Part shown: one piece after another, positions 1-8,772 of the stretch
How positions within the stretch are numbered: position 1 is the first letter of the stretch
How the letters are laid out: each line of letters begins with the position of its first letter
Assembly: GCA_014239555.1 (NCBI GenBank)
Contig: JAAZYR010000001.1
Span: 1 to 64,000 of the forward strand
Length of the DNA: 64,000 bases
Origin: Acidimicrobiales bacterium
GTDB taxonomy: Bacteria > Actinomycetota > Acidimicrobiia > Acidimicrobiales > Poriferisodalaceae
Reading direction: 5' to 3'
Position numbers and translations under genes: made by a program
The notes under the pieces: model-generated
The model's input: only the letters and a program-made list of their open reading frames with translations
Database searches by the model: none
Told to the model about the DNA's origin: nothing

Positions 1-2
1 TT

Positions 3-203
3 TCGGTCCTGCTAACCGGGTATTCAGGGTTTTTGCTGCTTGCCTTCGCCATTCCAACGACTGTTCTGGTGTGGATTTGGTCATATCGCTCAGTCGGTGG
101 AATTGCGGGTGACAGCCTCGGAGCGATCGCTCAGTTGTCGCAAACTAGCGTTCTGTTAGGAGCTGTTGTCCTCAATGATGGGGTGTGTGCCTGTTCCTGG
201 TGA
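3..203 (+). CDS. cobS: adenosylcobinamide-GDP ribazoletransferase, C-terminal fragment
   Basis: Only the last 66 codons are in the window; the gene enters from the left edge. The peptide is hydrophobic and carries GGIAGDSLGAIAQLSQ followed by a hydrophobic tail. This matches the GGxTGDxLGAxxELxE signature near the C-terminus of CobS, the integral membrane enzyme that joins adenosylcobinamide-GDP and alpha-ribazole in the last steps of B12 nucleotide loop assembly. The match rests on recall of that signature in a short fragment, so it is good but not certain. The stop overlaps the start of the thioesterase gene by about 29 bases, suggesting cotranscription. Confidence 0.72.
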   Translation, partial: SVLLTGYSGFLLLAFAIPTTVLVWIWSYRSVGGIAGDSLGAIAQLSQTSVLLGAVVLNDGVCACSW

Positions 204-699
204 CCTTTCGGCAAGTACCGTGATCGCTGTGCCGATACCGATCAATGGACTCCCAGATGGAGAACGCCAACGTCTTGACGCGCTTTTCCGAACCGATCCG
301 CTCCTAGAACAACTTGACGCAGAGTTATTGGAGTGGCATCCGGGTACGGCGATTGTGCGGGCGACCATACAGATAGCTCACACCAACTTCCTTGGCGGCG
401 GTCATGGAGGGGTCCTTTTCAGCCTCGGTGACCTTGCAATGTCGTTCGCCTCGAATGGCTACGGCCGCCAGGCTGTTGCGACACACATCGATATTTCATA
501 TCACCGTGGGGTGCGGCCCGGCGATCTTGTGACGGCAAACGTGACCGAGATCAGCAGAACTCGACGATTTGGACATTACCGAGTCGAATTAATGGTGAAC
601 GATCGATTAGTCGCGAGCGCCACCGGGACCACCTACAGGACTGACGAATGGCATTTCGGCGCCGACCAGTGGTCTGAAGAATGGCGAGCGAAACATTGA
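175..699 (+). CDS. PaaI-family hotdog-fold acyl-CoA thioesterase
   Basis: A protein of about 174 residues of the PaaI / 4HBT hotdog family, which hydrolyses phenylacetyl-CoA-type or other acyl-CoA thioesters in the cytoplasm. The diagnostic stretch is HTNFLGGGHGGVLFSLGDLA, where family members have Asn, His-Gly-Gly and an acidic residue on the hot-dog helix. It is followed by a VATHIDISYHRGVRPGDLVTA-like strand region and a C-terminal GTTYR strand. An AGGAG at 158-162 precedes ATG 175 by 12 bases; TTG 166 is an alternative with only 3 bases of spacing. It overlaps both neighbours, so it probably sits in one transcript with cobS and the downstream binding protein. The true substrate cannot be read from sequence. 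Confidence 0.85.
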   Translation: MMGCVPVPGDLSASTVIAVPIPINGLPDGERQRLDALFRTDPLLEQLDAELLEWHPGTAIVRATIQIAHTNFLGGGHGGVLFSLGDLAMSFASNGYGRQAVATHIDISYHRGVRPGDLVTANVTEISRTRRFGHYRVELMVNDRLVASATGTTYRTDEWHFGADQWSEEWRAKH

Positions 700-2480
700 G
701 GAGTTGGTCTAAACCCGCTTCGTGCCTGTTAGCTACGCTAGTTGTAGCGGCTGCATGCAGTTCCGACGGACTTCTGGTCGTGCGGGATCCCAACCCATCG
801 CTGGTTCAATCCACAGCTCCCCCTTCGACTGAAGATACGAAGGTTCAGGTGGGGTCAGCGAGCGATGAGCGGAGTGCGAGTCGTCCAGATGGCGGTATTG
901 GTTCGCGGAGTGGGGGGTCAGCGACTGTACTTCTAGCCCAAGATTCAGACCCGATCACTGGTTGGACCCCTTGGGATCATGTGTGCGCTTGGTCGTGCCG
1001 CAACGTTCTCGATCAGGTACTGGAGACACTCACCATCGTTCTTCCTGACGGGTCCACGTTGCCGTGGCTGGCCGAACGCGTGGAATCTAACCCCACAATG
1101 CTCAACTGGACTGTCACCATACGAAAAGGCCTCAGGTTTACCGATGGGAAACCAGTGACAGCTCGTGTGATCAAGGAAGGTTACGAAGAATTCTTAAAGC
1201 GGGGTCGAGTGACTAGTGGTTTACTTCGCGACGCGCGAATAAATGCCATCAAGGTTCTTGATGAACACAGACTGATGATCGATTTGGCGGAACCGAATCC
1301 GGGATTGGATGTCGTGCTCTCGGGCCCAATTGGACGAGTGTTTTCTGTTGAGTCCGCCATGGCCGACCCAGCCGCCTTCCTTCGTAGCCCAGTAGGCACA
1401 GGCCCCTACATCATTGATTCTTGGACGGTTGGCGAACCAGCACTACTTAGCGCAAACCGTGATTATTGGCGAAAAGATGCCGAAGGTGAATCGCTTCCCT
1501 ATCTTGACCATCTGGTTTTTCGTCAGGTCGCAGGTGAGAACGACCGAATCGAAGCCGTTCGCGGTCGCGATGCTGATTTCGCTCATACTCGCTCAGCACT
1601 TGCCATCGAACGGGCGCGAGACCTTGAACTTTCGGTTGTGTCACGGAACGAAAACAACGTGGGAGTAGTGCTATTCAACACACTGAAAGCTCCTGTCGAC
1701 GATGTTCGGGTGCGACGAGCACTCCAACTTTCAACGAGCCAAGAACTCCTAATCAAATCATCGATGGGGGCCGGAGCCGGTGAATCTGCCACTCAATGGT
1801 TTGCTCCCAAAAGCCGATGGTGGTCTGGACTCGCAGCAAACAAATGGCCCAAAACCGATATAGCTCAGGCGAAAGAACTGTTGGCAGCGTACGTCGAAGA
1901 TACGGATCGCTCGGACGGGCGAGCCGAGGGGTCCATGGTTTTAGTGAGCCTGCAGTGCACAGATGACATCCATCTTTCTGCGATGACCCGAGAGTTAGAA
2001 CGACAGTGGGAAGCTACCGGTTTCATCGACGTCGAACTGGAAACGGTCACACGAAACGGCCTCATCCAACGAGTCTTAGGCTCGGTTACTGACAGGCCGG
2101 GCTTTAGTGGAGACTTCCTCGCTACATGCTGGCGTGTTGGAGGTGAAACGGACCCTGCGATGATGTTTGCCTCATTTTTTGGGCCGGTTCGAACTTCCCC
2201 GCTGAATGTCGCCAACCTCCATGACGAATCTTTAAGTTCATTGGTGGAGCTGTTGCACTCGAGCCCAATTGAAACAGTTCGCCAAGCAGCAGTAGAACAA
2301 TTGATGTTGGCACTAGTTGAGCGAATGCCGATGATCTACTTGTCATATTCTCAGTCAGCCGTGATCGGCCATTCCGGCACTGCGGGTCTGGGCTCATGGG
2401 TTCTTCCAGACGGCACAGGGACACTCGGCCAAGTGGCCGGGGTAGGTCGTTGGGCAGAAGTTTGGCTTTCCGATGAATAA
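681..2480 (+). CDS. ABC transporter solute-binding lipoprotein, family 5 (peptide/oligopeptide type)
   Basis: A 599-residue extracytoplasmic solute-binding protein of the DppA/OppA class (SBP_bac_5). It opens with a positively charged hydrophobic signal ending VVAAACSS, a likely lipobox with Cys26 as the lipidated residue, followed by a Ser/Thr/Asp-rich linker to about residue 75. The mature part shows the family pattern: an early lobe with FTDGKPVTARVIKEGYEEF, the central GTGPYIIDSW strand, NRDYWR, and FNTLKAPVDDVRVRRAL. No permease or ATPase gene is adjacent, so it is an orphan here and must work with a transporter encoded elsewhere. The start overlaps the thioesterase stop and the end overlaps rsgA by 8 bases. 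Confidence 0.88.
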   Translation: MASETLRSWSKPASCLLATLVVAAACSSDGLLVVRDPNPSLVQSTAPPSTEDTKVQVGSASDERSASRPDGGIGSRSGGSATVLLAQDSDPITGWTPWDHVCAWSCRNVLDQVLETLTIVLPDGSTLPWLAERVESNPTMLNWTVTIRKGLRFTDGKPVTARVIKEGYEEFLKRGRVTSGLLRDARINAIKVLDEHRLMIDLAEPNPGLDVVLSGPIGRVFSVESAMADPAAFLRSPVGTGPYIIDSWTVGEPALLSANRDYWRKDAEGESLPYLDHLVFRQVAGENDRIEAVRGRDADFAHTRSALAIERARDLELSVVSRNENNVGVVLFNTLKAPVDDVRVRRALQLSTSQELLIKSSMGAGAGESATQWFAPKSRWWSGLAANKWPKTDIAQAKELLAAYVEDTDRSDGRAEGSMVLVSLQCTDDIHLSAMTRELERQWEATGFIDVELETVTRNGLIQRVLGSVTDRPGFSGDFLATCWRVGGETDPAMMFASFFGPVRTSPLNVANLHDESLSSLVELLHSSPIETVRQAAVEQLMLALVERMPMIYLSYSQSAVIGHSGTAGLGSWVLPDGTGTLGQVAGVGRWAEVWLSDE

Positions 2481-3507
2481 CGGCCCTGTGTCCTTAGATC
2501 TGCTCGGATGGAACAAACACAACAAGACGAACCTTCAGCTACCAAATGGTCAAGCAGTCAGCCGAGTTGTCGTAGAACACCGAGGGGCATATGAGCTCTT
2601 AGGCCCCAACGGAGCGCTCGAGGCCGTGCTTGATAGCGCCGCTCGCGAACGAGCTCATGCACCGACGGACTACCCAGCCGTAGGAGATTGGGTCGTACAC
2701 ACTCTTGATCCCATCGACAATCGACGGGTTGCGATTGTGGAAGTCCTAGCAAGGCACTCAATGATTACGCGGCGAGCGACTGGTACCGCGCCTCTCCCAC
2801 AGGTCGTAGGTGCCAACATTGACACACTCGCCATAGTCACCTCCCCAGACCAAGATCTAGACGAGCATCTGGTTGAACGATATTTAGTCACCGCTGTCGG
2901 CGGGGGTGCTTCTCCAGTCCTAGTGATCAACAAAACCGATCTAGGGAACGGAGACGCAATCCGAAGTCTTTTGACTCGACGGGGAGTGAAACAAGAGATT
3001 TTGACGGTCAGTGCAAAAACTGGCGAAGGCATGAGTGCGCTGCAAAGCCTTCTAGCTGGCGGCGCAACGGTCGCATTTACGGGAGCTTCGGGCGTTGGTA
3101 AATCAACTCTCGTGAATTATTTGGTGGGGGACTCGGTTCTCGCTACTGGTTCTGTCAACGACGAAGGTGCTGGTCGCCACACCACTGTCCGACGAGAACT
3201 ACTTGTAGCCGGGGGAGGCGCGTTGATCGACACGCCCGGCCTCAGAGAACTGCAATTGTGGGATGGTGAGGGCCTCGACGAGGTGTTCTCCGATGTTGCC
3301 CGATTTGCTACCCGATGCAAATTCGTTGATTGCAGTCACCGCGACGAACCGGACTGCGGGGTAGCGGACGCTTGCGCAGAAGGTGGCTTGGACCCAGACC
3401 GTTTAGCTTCGTACCTAGATTTGTGTCACGAACTGTCTGAACTCGGTGAGGAAATCGAGGAATATGAAAGGACCCGTCGCAGGCGAAGAGATGCCCGACG
3501 CGGCTAG
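2473..3507 (+). CDS. rsgA: ribosome small subunit-dependent GTPase RsgA
   Basis: A 344-residue circularly permuted GTPase that assists late 30S subunit maturation. The motif order is typical of RsgA/YjeQ: an N-terminal OB-like region, G4 NKTD at 153-156, G5 SAKTGEG from 180, then G1 GASGVGKST at 204-212 and G3 DTPG at 253-256. The C-terminal zinc knuckle is visible as Cys282, Cys287, His289 and Cys295. The gene overlaps the preceding lipoprotein gene by 8 bases. It ends tail to tail with the minus-strand enoyl-CoA hydratase, sharing 4 bases. Confidence 0.97.
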   Translation: MNNGPVSLDLLGWNKHNKTNLQLPNGQAVSRVVVEHRGAYELLGPNGALEAVLDSAARERAHAPTDYPAVGDWVVHTLDPIDNRRVAIVEVLARHSMITRRATGTAPLPQVVGANIDTLAIVTSPDQDLDEHLVERYLVTAVGGGASPVLVINKTDLGNGDAIRSLLTRRGVKQEILTVSAKTGEGMSALQSLLAGGATVAFTGASGVGKSTLVNYLVGDSVLATGSVNDEGAGRHTTVRRELLVAGGGALIDTPGLRELQLWDGEGLDEVFSDVARFATRCKFVDCSHRDEPDCGVADACAEGGLDPDRLASYLDLCHELSELGEEIEEYERTRRRRRDARRG

Positions 3508-4310
3508 TCGCCAGAAAAACGCGGCGTCCGTTTTGACATAAATGCCTCAACGCCTTCGCGATAGTCCGCGCTGTCGAAACATGCGTTGACCAAGTCATTG
3601 ATCTGGCCGAAATCGCGAAGTGACTCAGGCTTCGCCCATTCATCGGTAGCGGCCTTAGCGGCTCTGATGGTCAACGGAGCGTTTTGGCAGATGATATTCA
3701 TCCATTCACTGGTTGCTTCTTCAAGCTCAGCTTTTGGAACCACTCGATTGACCAGTCCCATAGTTAGGGCCTCTTCAGCTCCAAAACGATCCGCTAAAAA
3801 CATGATTCGTTTTGTTGCGGAGGGGCCGATCAATTGAACAAGTTTTCCTAAACCTTCAGAGCGATAACCCAGTCCTAGCCGTGCTGCAGGAATCGTGAAC
3901 TTTGCGTCATCAGAGACAATTCGAAGATCTGCGGTGAGTGCCACGGCGAGTCCTCCACCTATGCAGTACCCGTGAATCATCGCAACCAGTGGTTTTGGCA
4001 TAGTTGCGAGAGCGACGTAAGCCTTATCCGAAACGTTGTCGTAATCACGATTTGTGGAACTGTCTGTTCGTTTATTACTGAACTCACTGATGTCTGCTCC
4101 AGCGGCGAAGGCTTTAGTTCCTTCTCCTCTGATCAACACCGCCCGGATCTCTTGATCGGCAGCCAACTCAGTAGCCGAATCGAGCAACCCTTGCCACATC
4201 TCGGCACTGATCGCGTTATGTCGTTCTGCGTGGTCAAGCACAATGACCCCGATGTGGCCGTCGCGTCGAATATGTATCTGTCCTGTCACCAACTGAACGG
4301 TACACGGCAT
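3504..4310 (-). CDS. enoyl-CoA hydratase/isomerase family protein
   Basis: About 268 residues of the crotonase superfamily. Visible signatures are HAERHNAIS near the N-terminus, the oxyanion-hole segment KAFAAGADISEF, the second oxyanion helix MIHGYCIGGGLAVALTADL, the acidic region RLGLGYRSEGLGKLVQLIG and the C-terminal trimerisation helix. The Glu expected at one catalytic position is Arg/Ser-rich in this paralogue (GYRSEG), so a strict hydratase activity is not assured; isomerase or related chemistry is possible. ATG 4310 was chosen because a longer start would overlap the divergent lipoprotein gene. A second crotonase lies at 5475-6260. Confidence 0.88.
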   Translation of the reverse strand: MPCTVQLVTGQIHIRRDGHIGVIVLDHAERHNAISAEMWQGLLDSATELAADQEIRAVLIRGEGTKAFAAGADISEFSNKRTDSSTNRDYDNVSDKAYVALATMPKPLVAMIHGYCIGGGLAVALTADLRIVSDDAKFTIPAARLGLGYRSEGLGKLVQLIGPSATKRIMFLADRFGAEEALTMGLVNRVVPKAELEEATSEWMNIICQNAPLTIRAAKAATDEWAKPESLRDFGQINDLVNACFDSADYREGVEAFMSKRTPRFSGD

Positions 4311-4326
4311 CAACATCGCCTGATAG

Positions 4327-5457
4327 GTGACTAATCTTCGCTCAATGTTGAGAAACAGATGGCGTGCAGGGTTATGCATAGCAATTGCTCTAGCCACTAC
4401 GAGTTGTGCTGGCACGCCCCCCAGTGCGCGACCGGTGCCGACATCGACGACGACTCAAGAACTAAATGCCCCCAACGAAATTGCGGTAGTCACGGTCCCC
4501 TCAAGTTCTCAGGACCTAGAACAACAGGCTGATGATGGTGTTGCGTCAACATTGCCCCCTGCGCAGCGCGATATCTGGCCGCTCACTGGCGTTAAGGGGG
4601 AAGCAGTGCGGGACTGGCCCGCTCTCGTCGTCAAAATTGACAACCATGACCGAGCTCGACCTCAATTTGGGATCAATTTGGCAGACGTGGTTTTTGAAGA
4701 GATCGTGGAAGGGGGCCTTACTCGATTTGCTGCCGTGTTTCACTCGCAAGGGGCCGACATCGTGGGACCGATCCGATCGGTACGGACGAGTGATTTTGAT
4801 CTCCTCCGCAATTTCAATCGCCCATTATTTGCGAATTCAGGCGGGAACGAAGCCGTTCTTGAACTACTGCGCGACGTTGACTACGTCGACGTGAGTTCCA
4901 ACGCCGATTTCGACTCATACCGACGTCTCACTCAACGCCAGTCACCACACAACCTTGTAACCAGTACCAAATCGCTTCGACTCGTAGGTGACGACCGAGG
5001 CGGTGGAGGAAATCCACCCCTTCTTTTTGCCCGTCGAAACGTGGGCGACCCTCCACCAGACACTGCTGTAGCGGTGAAGGGCGTTGATATTAGCTATGGA
5101 GTTACCAACGTCACGTACCGATGGGATCAAGATCGAAATGGCTGGATCCGTAGCCAAGACGGTTCTCTTCATGTTGATGTGGCCGGTGTTGTCGTTGCTC
5201 CGGAAATAGTGATCGTTCAGATTATTTCGTACAAGCGCAGTTCGGCTGATGGAAGGTCGCCTGAAGCCGTTTTGGTCGGTGAAGGATCAGCGTTGATTTT
5301 ATACGAGGGGCACATAATCGAAGGTTTTTGGGAACGCCAAACGGCAACTGCTCTCACCGGGTACACGGATCGCTCTGGGGAGGCGATTACCTTGCCGCCG
5401 GGCAACACATGGGTAGCGCTCCCACGCGTCGGTCAAGTCCAAATCGTTGAAGAATGA
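4327..5457 (+). CDS. DUF3048 domain lipoprotein (YerB-like)
   Basis: A 376-residue exported protein. A short Arg-rich start and hydrophobic segment end in ATTSCAG, a plausible lipoprotein signal, followed by a Pro/Thr-rich linker. From about residue 90 the DUF3048 signature is clear: WPLTGV, ALVVKIDNHDRARPQ, ADVVFEEIVEGGLTRF, AVFHSQ and VGPIRSVRTSD. A second C-terminal half corresponds to the DUF3048_C region with the VTYRWD and GNTWVALP strands. The family is related to B. subtilis YerB; its biochemical role is not established. GTG 4327 or ATG 4345 could start it; both keep the signal peptide. Confidence 0.9.
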   Translation: MTNLRSMLRNRWRAGLCIAIALATTSCAGTPPSARPVPTSTTTQELNAPNEIAVVTVPSSSQDLEQQADDGVASTLPPAQRDIWPLTGVKGEAVRDWPALVVKIDNHDRARPQFGINLADVVFEEIVEGGLTRFAAVFHSQGADIVGPIRSVRTSDFDLLRNFNRPLFANSGGNEAVLELLRDVDYVDVSSNADFDSYRRLTQRQSPHNLVTSTKSLRLVGDDRGGGGNPPLLFARRNVGDPPPDTAVAVKGVDISYGVTNVTYRWDQDRNGWIRSQDGSLHVDVAGVVVAPEIVIVQIISYKRSSADGRSPEAVLVGEGSALILYEGHIIEGFWERQTATALTGYTDRSGEAITLPPGNTWVALPRVGQVQIVEE

Positions 5458-5474
5458 GCAACTTAACCTCGTCG

Positions 5475-6260
5475 CTACTGAGCTTCCCTTGGCACCCAAG
5501 ACGCATCGCGTCGCTCCCGGAACGCTCCGATGCCTTCTTGCGCCTCTGTGCTTTGGAAAAGTGACTGGCTTAACTCGGCAGTCCATTCCCAGGCGTCTTC
5601 TCGGTTCATCTGTGGAACTTTAGAAACTAATTGTTTGGAGGCTGCAAGGGCGTTAGGTCCTCCCCGTACCACCTTTTCGAGTGTTTCCATTATCTGAGCG
5701 TCCAACTGTTCTCTTGGCACAGCCCGATTTATCAGCCCGACTTCTGCTGCACGAGTGGCGGGAATTCGTTCGCCGTTAAGAAATAATTCGCTGGCGTCGG
5801 CGCGACGTAGCTTTGGTAGACAAACCACAGAGATCACGGCAGGGGCTACCCCTAACCGAACTTCGGTGAAGCCGATGACGATGTCGTCCGCAGCGATAGA
5901 TATGTCGAGTGCCGCTGCGAAACCAACCCCTCCTCCAGTGCAATGTCCAGCTATTCGACCTAAGACAGGTTTGGGCGATTCGATGATGTCATCAAGAATT
6001 TGCACAAAACTGTGACGTGATGCAGGTTGTGGCACCCCCGGTTGATTCGCCTTCAAGTCTGCGCCGGCGCAGAACGTGTTGCCGTTGTTGGTGAACAGGA
6101 TGACTCTCACTTCGTCATCGTTTTGCGCTGTCTCAAAATGATCACCAACGGAATTAACCATCTCGACGCTGAGGGCGTTTTTGTTGTCGGGCCGATTCAA
6201 AGTGATAGTCGCCACACCCTGAAATACGTTGTAAAGAGCTGCTGCATCTGTGTCCGTCAC
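5475..6260 (-). CDS. enoyl-CoA hydratase/isomerase family protein
   Basis: A second crotonase-family protein, about 261 residues. It has VATITLNRPDNKNALS, GNTFCAGADLKAN for the first oxyanion loop and GRIAGHCTGGGVGFAAALDIS for the second, then FTEVRLGVAPAVIS with a Glu in the catalytic region, consistent with a true hydratase-like site. The GTG start at 6260 is preceded on its strand by AGGAT at 9-10 bases. Longer in-frame ORF upstream would run into the divergent MscS gene and lacks family similarity. It converges with the DUF3048 gene. Likely part of acyl-CoA beta-oxidation or aromatic acyl-CoA degradation. Confidence 0.89.
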   Translation of the reverse strand: MTDTDAAALYNVFQGVATITLNRPDNKNALSVEMVNSVGDHFETAQNDDEVRVILFTNNGNTFCAGADLKANQPGVPQPASRHSFVQILDDIIESPKPVLGRIAGHCTGGGVGFAAALDISIAADDIVIGFTEVRLGVAPAVISVVCLPKLRRADASELFLNGERIPATRAAEVGLINRAVPREQLDAQIMETLEKVVRGGPNALAASKQLVSKVPQMNREDAWEWTAELSQSLFQSTEAQEGIGAFRERRDASWVPREAQ

Positions 6261-6294
6261 AAATGTGATCCTAGTGAGCGCGCCAGCAGTGCAG

Positions 6295-7428
6295 ATGGGT
6301 GAACCTAAGCTGGTGTTCGTGACCCAAATCATTCCTCCCATCGCAGCAACGCTGAATGACGCGTGCGGTACAGATCCAGACTGGCTGTGCCGAAAAGTGT
6401 TCGAATGGACCGACAACTCAGACGTTGCTGGCATAGCGACTTGGCTAGTTGATCGCCCAGTCAAGGTGCTCGTCATCGTTTTGCTCGCGTTGCTGGTACG
6501 CCGCATCATTCACAAGGCCATCGATGGGCTAATCGAACGACTCATGTCTGAGAGGTCCTCTGAGGAGCAGGACGCTGTTCGAGCTGCGGAAGCCGCCGGT
6601 GGCATGTTGCGACGCGAGATGCTCGCCCAGAAATTGTCCTCACTTCATGAAAGAACAGAACGTGCTCGCCAACGGGCAAAAACCTTAGGAGTGCTGTTTA
6701 AAAGTATTGCGTCCGCGGTAGTTGGAACAGTGACTTTGATGATGCTTTTAGGGGAGTTCGACATCAACCTCGGCCCGCTAATTGCCGGTGCAGGCATCTT
6801 GGGCGTAGCAATTGGCTTTGGTGCTCAATCGCTAGTTCGAGATTTACTGAGCGGAATATTTATGCTCATCGAAGACCAGTACGGGGTCGGCGACGTAATC
6901 GACGCAGGTGACGCGACTGGGACGGTCGAATCGGTCGGACTTCGTACCACAAAGATTCGCGACCGACATGGGACGTTATGGCACATTCCTAATGGCGAAA
7001 TCCGCCGTGTTGGAAACATGTCCCAGCTTTGGGCAAAAGCAATCCTTGACATTGACGTGGCTTATGACACGGATCTCGACTTGGCGATGGAGACAATAAA
7101 AACAGTTGCAGACGGCGTGTGGGACGAGCAACTGGAGGCAGCCACCATCGTTGAGGAACCAGTCATCTCCGGCGTCCAAAACTTTGGCTCCGACGCAATC
7201 ACGATTCGACTTTCAGTCAAAACTGAACCAGCAGAACAATGGAGCACTGGTCGCGTACTGAGAAAACGCATCAAAGAAGCATTCGATGAGGCGGGGATCG
7301 AAATTCCGTTCCCACAACGAACCGTTTGGCTTCGGAGCGAAGCTGATCAGAAAGCCGTAGTTAAGAAAACCGGTCCTGGGTTCCAAACCGGTCCCCGATC
7401 AGGTGGCGGAGACGACGATGGGGACTAG
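6295..7428 (+). CDS. MscS-family mechanosensitive ion channel
   Basis: About 377 residues. An N-terminal membrane segment (VKVLVIVLLALLVRRII) is followed by a charged helical linker rich in Arg, Glu and Gln. The MscS pore block then appears: SIASAVVGTVTLMMLLG, LIAGAGILGVAIGFGAQSLV as the pore-lining helix, and RDLLSGIFMLIEDQYGVGDVI leading into the beta domain. The C-terminal alpha/beta part and a Gly/Asp-rich tail follow. MscS channels release solutes on hypo-osmotic shock. ATG 6295 gives 35 bases to the divergent hydratase gene; GTG 6250 would overlap it. Confidence 0.92.
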   Translation: MGEPKLVFVTQIIPPIAATLNDACGTDPDWLCRKVFEWTDNSDVAGIATWLVDRPVKVLVIVLLALLVRRIIHKAIDGLIERLMSERSSEEQDAVRAAEAAGGMLRREMLAQKLSSLHERTERARQRAKTLGVLFKSIASAVVGTVTLMMLLGEFDINLGPLIAGAGILGVAIGFGAQSLVRDLLSGIFMLIEDQYGVGDVIDAGDATGTVESVGLRTTKIRDRHGTLWHIPNGEIRRVGNMSQLWAKAILDIDVAYDTDLDLAMETIKTVADGVWDEQLEAATIVEEPVISGVQNFGSDAITIRLSVKTEPAEQWSTGRVLRKRIKEAFDEAGIEIPFPQRTVWLRSEADQKAVVKKTGPGFQTGPRSGGGDDDGD

Positions 7429-7440
7429 AACGCGTCGAAC

Positions 7441-8760
7441 TCAATCAATGACCACGACTTGCGTGCCGACTTTTGTCCAGGCATAAAGGTCTGCCGCTTG
7501 GTCATCTCGTAGACGAATACACCCTTCCGAGCGGTAGCTCCCCAACTGAGACTCCATCTGCATAGCTTCCCCGAAGCCATCAATAGGGATGTTGTGAAAA
7601 CCGATCGCCTGTTCAACTCCCCAGGTAAAACGCACCATGTATTCCATGCGGATATCGTCATGTCCTGCGATGGTGTGACGAGATTTCGAGAAAACCTCGT
7701 AGATACCAGGCAGTGGTTTATCGGCCCGACCGCTGACAAAAAAGTTGCCAGTCACTTCGCCGTCACTCTCAACCAGCCAAACCCTGTGACTTTGATTTGA
7801 AAAGATCACACGTCGACCCGAGCCAGAATCTGGAGGACTGGGAGGAGGTGACGAAGTTGCCATCCAGTAACCCATGCCGGCGCCGCGAACTGCAAAAGCT
7901 GCGACTGGTGCCAGTTCGTGCGCGTTCATTTGACCCGAATGAGCAGCCGAGCCAAAAGTGAAAACTTTGCCGCGCTGACTCACCAGCCAATATCCACGAT
8001 CGTCGGGAGTCCGCTCAGCTGCGACAATCAGACTGCTAGAGACACCGTTGTTCGCGAGAGAACCTCGAAAGCGAGCAGATCCAAAGGGGTGAACAGATCC
8101 ATCCGCGCTAATCAACAAGTAGCCGCTTCCGTCTGTCGTTGACAGCAAATCAATAATCGGCCGATAAAGGCTGCGATCCCCGAGTCCACCCAAGTATTGG
8201 GCTTCCCCGAACGCGAAAACTCCGCCGTCGGCCGCCGTCAGCCAATAACCAGTCCCAGAGGGAAACGGTTCGAGATCCACAACGGGTGCTTGAAGCGAAA
8301 TGTGTCCTAGCGATCCTCGCCAGAGAGCCGTTCCGAATGCGAAAACAACTCCTCGGCTTGTGACAAGCCAGTAACCATTCCCGTCACTCGTTACTGCTAG
8401 ATCCACGACTGGGGAGTCAAGGGAAATTGACCGCAAGTCCCCGCGATGGATGGCATCGCCGAAATGAAAAACCCGGCCATCTTTGCTGGCAATCCAATAT
8501 CCGTCGCCCGTTTTCGTGGAAGTTAATGCCGCGAGGTCGAAATCGTTTTCAGATGCGAGATTCCCCAAATCTGAAGCGTCGCCGAAAGCATGAACTTCGC
8601 CACTTACGTGTGAATCTGCGGACTGGTACACGCCTGGTTCGAGCCAATCGGCAGCGTTGGCCATAGATACGGGCCCGCTGCAAAGCAGAACTGTGAGGCA
8701 CAGAGCGGTTGCAAAACGAAATGGCGGCGAGCCTGCTAGATGAGTCATGGGCGTTGCCAT
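7441..8760 (-). CDS. secreted L,D-transpeptidase (YkuD) with N-terminal GYW repeat domain
   Basis: A 439-residue protein with a signal peptide ending near SMANA-A. Residues about 53-300 hold six copies of a repeat of 41-43 residues centred on GYW(L/I)..DG.VF.FG.A, with the GY pairs at 87, 129, 171, 213, 256 and 297. A Pro/Ser linker leads to a YkuD domain from about 316 with His389 in GFHN and the nucleophile Cys414 in SEGCIR. YkuD enzymes make 3-3 peptidoglycan crosslinks. The residue two before Cys is Glu where the common motif is SHGC, so catalysis should be verified. The repeat probably forms a beta-propeller-like surface. Confidence 0.87.
   Translation of the reverse strand: MATPMTHLAGSPPFRFATALCLTVLLCSGPVSMANAADWLEPGVYQSADSHVSGEVHAFGDASDLGNLASENDFDLAALTSTKTGDGYWIASKDGRVFHFGDAIHRGDLRSISLDSPVVDLAVTSDGNGYWLVTSRGVVFAFGTALWRGSLGHISLQAPVVDLEPFPSGTGYWLTAADGGVFAFGEAQYLGGLGDRSLYRPIIDLLSTTDGSGYLLISADGSVHPFGSARFRGSLANNGVSSSLIVAAERTPDDRGYWLVSQRGKVFTFGSAAHSGQMNAHELAPVAAFAVRGAGMGYWMATSSPPPSPPDSGSGRRVIFSNQSHRVWLVESDGEVTGNFFVSGRADKPLPGIYEVFSKSRHTIAGHDDIRMEYMVRFTWGVEQAIGFHNIPIDGFGEAMQMESQLGSYRSEGCIRLRDDQAADLYAWTKVGTQVVVID
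7861..8604 (-). repeat. six in-gene tandem repeats of about 126 bases
   Basis: The region encodes six degenerate copies of a 41-43 residue unit in the L,D-transpeptidase gene. The protein repeat GYW..(S/A)DG.VF.FG.A is well kept, but the DNA copies have diverged, so this is old duplication rather than recent slippage. Confidence 0.8.
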
Positions 8761-8772
8761 TGACCATAGGAC

